Of a DNA stretch of 64,000 nucleotides, positions 35,201 through 44,200 are shown one piece after another. A program made the position numbers and the translations under genes. Where the stretch lies: assembly GCA_024195265.1 (NCBI GenBank), contig JAJLRJ010000001.1, forward strand, positions 6,629,357 through 6,693,356, read 5' to 3'. This DNA is from Dendrophyllia cribrosa (taxonomy: Eukaryota > Cnidaria > Anthozoa > Scleractinia > Dendrophylliidae). Below the pieces are notes generated by a model, which searched no databases, was not told where the DNA came from, and saw only the letters and a list, made by a program, of their open reading frames with translations. Numbering within the stretch: the stretch's first letter is position 1; each line of letters starts with the position of its first letter.

Positions 35201-38200
35201 TGAAGCCGAGAAACTGAGTGGGAAACTGGACGAAACCTCTACTAAGTTAAGCGATGTGAAGAAAAGCAAAGAACAACTGGAAGATGGCTTATGTTCAGTG
35301 TTCCAGCTTTACAATATGAGCAACAGTGAACGGAACGAGGAGAAGGAGGAAGCCCAGAAAGACATCAGCCTCGGTCCAGAGAAACTGCAGGCGCAATTTT
35401 CAACGTTGACAGAAAGCAATGAAAAGCTGCAAGAGGAATTGGTGGTGAAGGAAGAGGAGAAAGAAAACCTACAATGCGAGCTGACGTCTGTGAAGGTCAG
35501 TATTGTGACTTTGTGCCGAGACTGTTTATTAATCAGGTTGTTTGTCATAGTGCCCACAGTGTCATGTAACATCGTATAGAGTTACCTGAAGAGTTAAGGG
35601 TTCTCCCAGCCTTCGTGGGTACCTTTGGAAAAAATTCACACACAATCGTCAGTTTCAAGAGTAGTATGAAAAACTATATATCAATAGAAAGCTTAATAAC
35701 TTAATAACTTAATAATATTAAACTAAAAAATAATTTTAGTGACGTTATCTTTTGCGAACGGCCAGCGGCCGATAAATCGCCAAACGACCGAGGCAGGTAT
35801 CGGGCATTGAATGCCGCGGCAAGAGCGAAATAGCTGCATAGTGTTATTTACAAGGGATCAATCAACAAATTCGAGTCAGGCGTTTTTGATCGATATTCTG
35901 ATTGATTAGCGAGATATTTGCGTCTAAAGTTAGAGTAGTTGAAACATGCCAGACGTGTTGTGTAAACATTTTTGTTGATTGGTCCATTGTGAATAATACT
36001 ATGCACTGAGCTGTTTCGCTCTTACCCCGGCATTCGATACCCGATAAATTAAATTGAACAGCCCTTGGTCTTTTGGCGGTTTCTCGGTTCCTCGGATCGA
36101 AAACTACATTTATTTTGTCATATTACTTTTGGAACTAGCGCGTGTACGGTCTGTACGAATTCGTTTTCCGAAGAACACCCGCAAAGGTTGGGAGTACCCG
36201 GGAGTACCCGGGAGTACCCCTACTCCACACAAAAATTATAATTTCACCCACCCTTACCTCTTTAAGGTTGTACGGGTCACCATGGTATTTTTATAAATAT
36301 TTGTAATGTTTTCACAGTGCAGAGGTGTTTAAACTAGAAATGGGATGGGATACGTTTACCATTTAAATTTACAAACTTTAAAAGAGCTTATTGCGTGTTT
36401 AACAGGAAATAAACGCTAAAAGAAATATGGAGAGAAAGAAGACCTAATGAAAAAAGGTTGTGTTACACGGGGCAATGTTTTGTGCAACTTGTCTCAAACG
36501 TTTGCAATTTTGTCTTGACACATGTTGCGTAAACAATTGCCCAGTGTATCATACCATGCAACGGACATTTCTCGCAACTTTTTTAGTTGCCGCAATCATA
36601 TCGTTGCGAGAAGCAGAACTTTGTTCTATTCTTTTTTTTTTTTTCTATTCTTCATCCTGCAACTTGTGTCACAGTGATTTCTGTGATAAAACAGCTAATT
36701 GTTCCTCCACGCTGCAGCCACCGTCGAAAGTAAGAAGAGTTGCAAGTATCTAAGTTGCCCGTGCAAAACCTTTGAGTCCACTTGTCTCGCAACACCGCAT
36801 TGCATAGTGCCAATCGCAATGCATAGTGCCAGCCGCAATGGATAGTGTCAGCCGCGATACATAGTGCAACCAGCTGCAATGCATAGTGTCAGCCGTAATG
36901 CATAGTTCCAGCCGAAATGCATAGTGTCAGCTGCAGCAATGCATAGTGTCAGCCGCAATGCACAGTACCAACCGCAATACATAGTGTCAGCCCCAATTCA
37001 TAGTGTCAGTTGCAATGCATAGCGCGAGACGCAACGCATAGTGTATGCCGTTGCGAGACAAGCTGCACGAAACTGTAACATTGCTTTAATACATTGTGCT
37101 TCGGGAATGGCCTTTGGACATTTGCTTTCAGAAATTTCTGTTGAAGAAGCTATGCTGATGACAATAACATACGATACATAAAATGAAAGTGACATACTTC
37201 AGAACAACTTAAATCAAAACGACACACGAAATCAGATACTGCGCATGTCTGATTAACAGCGGGCCTCTTGTAAAACGACGCGCTCAATTCAACTTCAATA
37301 GCAATTGATTGTAACGTTACAAACTCAGGAGACTGCCAAACCGTGATTGAACAAAGACTTGGACAAATAACAGACTCGTGACTTTACAACAACCTCTATC
37401 TAACCATTGGCTTTACTCAGGTGACGTATTTACATTTTTTTTAAAACCTTTCCGTTTTTTACAAAACACTCTTGATCAAGGAGAGGACGACTTTTACAAA
37501 TAATATCTAGTCTTGCTTTAAGTCATCAAAATACTTTTAATTAATTAAAACGTCCGACAACCTACAAGATGATGAAAAGTAAGTCTTCATACCAACACAC
37601 CTCAACAGTCTGCGACTCTCTTATATTGCCATATATCTTTCACATAGTTTTCCTATATCATTTATTAAACGTTTCTTTTTAAGCAAGAATAATATCACTT
37701 TATGGAATAAAACATGAATACCACCTGTGTTGGAAAGTTTTGAAACCAACGAAGTGTTATCAATTTATCAGGGTCCACCAAGAAGCCTGTGGGATAAGAT
37801 GAAACTAAGGAAACACAAACAGGAGAAAAATCCAGGCTGACCATGGGATTTGTACACCATAATGCATTACGGACACTTATTGTAGATGCCCCCTACTCCC
37901 CACAGCGAATTCCTCTGGTCCATATGGTTCTACCTACCTAAATTCATTTGGAAGTCAAGCATGTAGCTCCTACAGACGTGGCCAAAGTTTGAAAATCGTA
38001 CACTTTATACACCCCTTAAGCTTTTGGTGTAGTTAAGTGGATTTATGTTTTGGATGCATTGCGGACCTAGTTGTTGTAAGTACTGAGCCTGCAGTATTCA
38101 GCTGCAGCCTGGTGCACCTTGATGGAGACACGCGAGAACGTCTGGAGCGCTTGTTCTCTTTCTGAATGAAAAATCATAGTCGGAAGCTCTTAGCTCTCCT

Positions 38201-41200
38201 GGGGTACTTTTGCGAGAGGAAAAAAGATCACATGTTCCTTTAACTGGATTCTCTTCACAAGTTTGAAGATGTTTGCGTGCTGTGGAATGGAAGCACCGAA
38301 TGTAGTTACCTGGACATAACTTAGAGCTGATATATGGTGCTGATATTAGGTTCTCTTGGTTTTATATAGGCGAATATTTGGTGACGTCATTGTTTGCATT
38401 TGTTTCATTATCATACGAATTTACGTATACGTAGAACACATCGTGCTAAAAACGATTGGTGTAGTTAAGTGGATTTATCTTTTGGATGCATTGCGGACCT
38501 AGTTTTTGTAAGTACTGAGCCTGCAGTATTCAGCTGCAGCCTGGTGCACCTTGATGGAGAATTGACTTCAATAGTTGAAAGAGCTTGTTAAACTTGGTAA
38601 TCTATGCAATTTTTAGTTCTTTGCATGTAATGTTATACTATAAATATCAGCTATCAAAACTGCATTTTTTCGTTACAAATTGCTTTTAATATCTTTATTA
38701 CTTTTAATGAAATGTGTGCTGCTTTTTAGAATGACTGAAGTAGCTATCAGCTAAGCTATTAGAGCAGTTTTCAATTGAGTGTCGAAAGTAATTACACAAT
38801 TGCTTTGGTTTTGCATTGCTACGCTTTGAGATTGGCTAAAAAATCTCGCTCCACATTCTCAACCAATCAGAAGTAAAACCAAAACCAATCGTGACTTGCT
38901 CGCATGCGTTTTCCCGCCCTCGGCGCCGCCGACATGTAACTGCTTCGAGCTCTGATTGGTTCATTGAATTGTTTACGACTGCTGTGATTGGTCAGAGTAA
39001 TTACTTTGGTTTTGGTTTTACGACACTCAATTGAAAACTGCTCTATTTGCTGTACTTAATTATTTGTCCTTTCACCTATGCAAACAATACAAAAACTATA
39101 ATGACAAATAAAACAACGTTTTTACTAACCATAATCTTTAACAGCGAAAAGTAAATAAAGGTAATTATGAAATAACTACCTAAGGATATTGTTGGGGTGA
39201 GGTGTGGGCACTGGGAGCGCGGTAGCAGAAAGAATGGGAGAGGAGATAAAGGGGAGGAGTCGAAAAGACAAACACAACCGACTAATTTAAGTAGCAGTAT
39301 CTCTTTCTTTTATGATTATACAGTCAGTGCTAGGAGCCTCAAGGCTGACTGGCGACGCTCTACTAACAAATTAGCTCGCACATTTTTCAATGTTTCCATG
39401 CTACTCATTTTCATCGCAAACAAAGAGAACATAACTGACCGCTAAGGGTCAGGGTCTTTCTCAATCTAAAGTAAATATTTACCAGCTAGAATATATACTA
39501 TTCCCAACTCTGTAAATTGTTTCACTGTAAGCTTTTAACAACACCTGCCCGCGTTTGTATTTTTGGATATCTACTTTTTGGATTGACACTAAAAGAACTC
39601 GTGTGAATTCGTCTTTACTGTTTGTCAGTTCAGCGGTATACTTTTGGACACGGAAAGGGACTTATTTATCGAGAGCAAAGAATGGCGCATTAAAGGTCCC
39701 TAGATCCCTACACAAGTCCCTCACAGCGCTCTCCCTTATTATCTCGACATTATATCTTTCGCGATCTTGGTGTATAATGACTTGTTGTTTGTCTCGGTAT
39801 CAAGATGGTGCCTCTCATCGATCCCGGCCGCTAGCGAACGACCCTAGTGGTCGGGAGCAATGAGAGTCGGCTGTATTCGCAGGCTAGTTTTCTGCCGGGT
39901 CCGCCAAGATGAAATACCAGACCCATACAACGGCTGCAAAATCGACCGTGCTATTTAGCCAGATCCATTAATTCTGTTTAAAAAGCGCATGTTTATTTCC
40001 TTTCATTGCAGCAAGAACTACAGCGAGAAAAGGAGAAACATTCCCGAGCCCTGCAAGACGTCAAGAGTACGCAAACGGAAAGCAAAGAACATGAAGAATC
40101 CACAAATCCATCACACGGTGAGCATTCAATTAAATTTCAAGACGCTGAATTCTTTCATGGGATTTTGTCCGCTTTGCACGATGACTATTCGTCCTCTTTG
40201 GAAAAAGCAGCCTCTGCCGCACAGACAAACGACTATGCTGATGTTTCCTCTTTGAGAACCGTTATCAACAAACGTCTTGGAGGAGAGTGGTCCGTTTTGG
40301 TTCTTGAAAATGCCAAAATGAAATCAGAGCTTGATGAAATCCGAGAAAGGATAAACGAGGAGAAGCGAAGCTTTGTCAACGAGTTAACAACTTTGCAAGT
40401 TAACGGATCAAACGAAAAGGCATTGCAAGGCGAGGAGGATGGTGTTTTGACAGACGAAAACACGCTAGAAGGTGACGAAGAGTCAGATCATGGAAACGGT
40501 GAACCAGTCTTGGAGATAAAGATTTATGATCAGAATAAAGTTATTGCAAAGCTTGAAATGGATAAAATAGAGATTGTCAAAGGACTGCGGCGATACAAAG
40601 CAGACTCGAACAAAAGCGATGACCAAAACGACAGGATGGAATGCTTCAGTGAGACGCATGACGAAGATTTGCCACTAACAAAGGACGATTTGGGAACTAT
40701 TGTTAAAGAAAAACTCCAGGAACTATCTACAGTTCAAAAAGAAAAGAAAAGCTTAGAAAATGAATTGGATTTATTGAGAGACAAGTACAACTGTCTTGAA
40801 AGAAGTTACGAGGAATCTAATGAATCAAGAAAAAGTTTGGAAGAAAAGCTGGAAAACTTTGTAGAAGGAGAAAGGAATCTTTGCTCGGAGATTGTTCAAT
40901 TGAAAGAAAGATGCAGTAAATTAGATGACCATTTCGTTCGATCTACCACAGACAACAATAAGTTGAAAGAGGAGCTAAAACAGTTAGAATGCAAATTCTA
41001 TGAGGCGGTACAAGAAAGAGAAACAATTAAAGAACAGAAAATTGCGTTGGAGGAAAGATTGCGTCAAGAACAAGTTAATAACGAACGTGGGCTTGCGCTG
41101 GAGAGGGAACAAAAACATATCTTTGAAAAGAACTGTCAAGAGAAGACCCAAGAATTTGAGGACGAAAGACGCTTGCTGAACATTAAAGAGAACTGCTTGA

Positions 41201-44200
41201 GTAAAGTGGAAAAAGAGTTAGCAGAGACAAAGGAAAGTTACAAGAAACTGCAAGAACGTGTCAACGAACACGAGAAAGAAAAAGACAACTTGATGAAAGA
41301 GATCAACAGTTTAAGATGCTTACAAGGCTTGCCAACTATAAAACGTACTTCTAACAACAGAGAGGAAGTTAACTCAAATCAAGGAGTCTTGCAGTCCAAC
41401 GGAGGCTCGATAAATAGAGAAAAACGCGTACACAGCAGAAAAAATAACAAGCTGAACTCCGAGTTGACGCTAGCAAAGGAGCAGCTTGTACGTCTAAAAG
41501 CGGAACTTACTCTGTCCAACATGCAGACGAGAAACCTGGGCACGCAATTGTCGTCGCTGCGTGAAGACAGCACGAAGCTAGAGGCCGAGTTGTCGACAGT
41601 ACGGCTGTCCCCGAAGGACTCAAGATATCGACATTCTTTCACCTATTACGACGAAACCGTACGACTAGAGCTGGAGCTTGGAGAAGCTAAAGAAAGGATT
41701 ATTGACTTGCAAGAGAAGCTGCTGATAATCTACAAGGAGAAATTTGTTTTAGAAGAGCAGGTTATAAGCTTGAAGGACCAAGCAAAGAAACAGACACAAG
41801 ATGTAGTTCTATCCCCACTGGAAGGAAGCAGAAACGACAGAAACGCGGCAGAAGCGTTAGAAAGTAACACCGAGAAACCATGTGCAACTCAAACTCCAGT
41901 CGAACTCCATCAAGAACAAGGGATGACTTTGGAACAAATAAAAGTATTCAAAAATAAGATTGATTTGTTGGAAGCTGAGAAAGCGCAGCTTAAGAGTGAC
42001 CTTGAAAACACTCATGCTAATAAAAGTCGCCTGGAGGGCATCGAGTACTGGGTACAACAATTGGTTACACTTGAAGACGAACAACTGAGGCTTAAGAGCA
42101 AATTGAAGATGTGGGCACAAAATGGCGGCGATGAACACCATCTGAGCCATATAAACCAAGATTATAGCTTCTCGCCGATAAAGGTCGATTCAAGCAACGT
42201 GATTGAGAACGGCTACCTTAATGATCTAAAAGACTTGTCTGCGGAAAATGTTTCTCTTCAAGAAGAAGCAAACACTTTAAAAGAAACGATAGCTGAGCTT
42301 CAGAGCGATTTAGCAGCGCTTAAGTTAAAGGAAGCCATGAAAGAGGGCAGCCAAGAAAGCACCCTTGACAAGAAAGCAGTTGCTACGCTCCTCGTTTCAG
42401 TTAAACAAGAAAGAGCCGAATTGCAAAAGGCTTTGGATGGTGTTCTTATTGAAAGAGACGATTTAGAGGAAGAACTTACAGAAATCAAAATGAAGTACAC
42501 CAGACTTCAGAGAGAATTTGCCATGACAAGCATGATTAAGGACGATTTAGAACTTGAGATTCTCTCACTGAGGAAAGTGAACTTGAGCCGTGGTCTGTCG
42601 GACCTTACCCAAAGCATCGAAGAGTGTAAAAGCGAAAAGTCCGATTCCTCTATCGATGATCTGCTGTTTTTAGGCGATGATGGTGCTGAGGTTTCTAGTC
42701 AAGAGAGGAATGCCTTCGACTTTGCAAAGAACACTGTTGTACCAAGGGATGGAAGAACGATAGCTAATGCAGCGAACAATCATCAAAACAAATCAAGTCG
42801 AAGTATGGATTTGTCTTCAAAAGCAAAAACAGTGAGTATTGTTACGTTCTAGATCTTTTATTAAGAGATTTTTTTGCCCTAGATATCAGAAATTCTTCTC
42901 CTGGCTTTGCTGCTACGCATATTGGCCTTCGCTCTGCCGAAGGGTCTACGAACATTTGGGAGTTGGTTTACTCCAGGTTTCAAAACTTGCATACGCGAAT
43001 CACTGAGAAGAAGAAATATCTTTCTTTCCTTTCGTCCACGAATTCCCCAACTGAAATAAACACATGGTTTACAATCATTGCAAATATGACTGACAAACCA
43101 ATAGGTAGTCACATGACTAAAAAAAGAACTTAGAAAATCGGCTGATATTTAAGTTGACCACGCCCAACATAAAAGAAATACATTGGGAAATGAGCTCGTT
43201 ATAACGGGGGTTCGTTGTATCAGGGGTCTGTTCTATACATTTTACTATAACTGGGCTGAAGAATATCGTTCGTTATACCGGGGTCTCTTCGTTATAAAGG
43301 GTTCGTTATATCGGGGTTCTGTTCCATACATTTTACTATAACTGGGCTGAAGAATATCGTTCGTTATACCGGGGTCTCTTCGTTATAAAGCTTCGTTAAA
43401 TCGGGGTTCTTTTCCATACATTTTGCTATAACTGGGTTGAAGAATATCGTTCGTTGTACCGGGGTCCCTTCGTTATAAAGCTTCGTTATATCGGGGTTCT
43501 TTTCCATACATTTTACTATAACTGGGCTGAAGAATATCGTTCCGATACCGGGGTCTTCGTTATAAAGGGGTTCGTTATATCGGGGTTCTTTTCCATACAT
43601 TTCACTATAATTGGGCTGAAGAATATCGTTCGTTATACCGGGGTCTTTGTTTTAAAGGGGTTCGTTATATCGGGGTTCCACTGTATTTTACCATCGTAAC
43701 AATATTTATAACTGAATATGTACATAAGACAGACGTCAAACTAAAACGGAGTGGATTATAGACTGACTCCATTTCAATTTTCTCGTCATTTCAGAACTGC
43801 AGTAAGAAATCTTTGCTGCCAAGACCGAATAATTTACAGGGCTTGAAACCAACAACGAAAACAGTATCGGGATGGCGTAAGTTGAACCCCAAATCTGAAT
43901 CCTTATTTATCTTAATTATAAATGCCAAATTATACCACATTACACATTGTGACTATAACGCGAACCCTGACTTCTATTTGTGCTTGGGATTTGTTTCTTT
44001 TTAGAAATTCTACAGTATTAACTTCACTAATATTAGCCTGTTCTCAGGCGTTTAGATTATGGGGAGAAGCGAAAAGCGGTGCGCGGCGCTTGGGTCGGCG
44101 TGAGAGAAGACTGGCTCTCTCCCCAGCCTCCCCTCGTATTTTTTTTCTTTTGCGCCCGATTTTTCTTTCGCGCGCCACAAACTTAACGCCTGGAACAGGC

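Noticed and set aside
43364..43699. Frames with internally repeated peptides on both strands
   Set aside because: They arise only because the ~90-bp tandem repeat unit stays nearly in frame; nothing suggests a protein.
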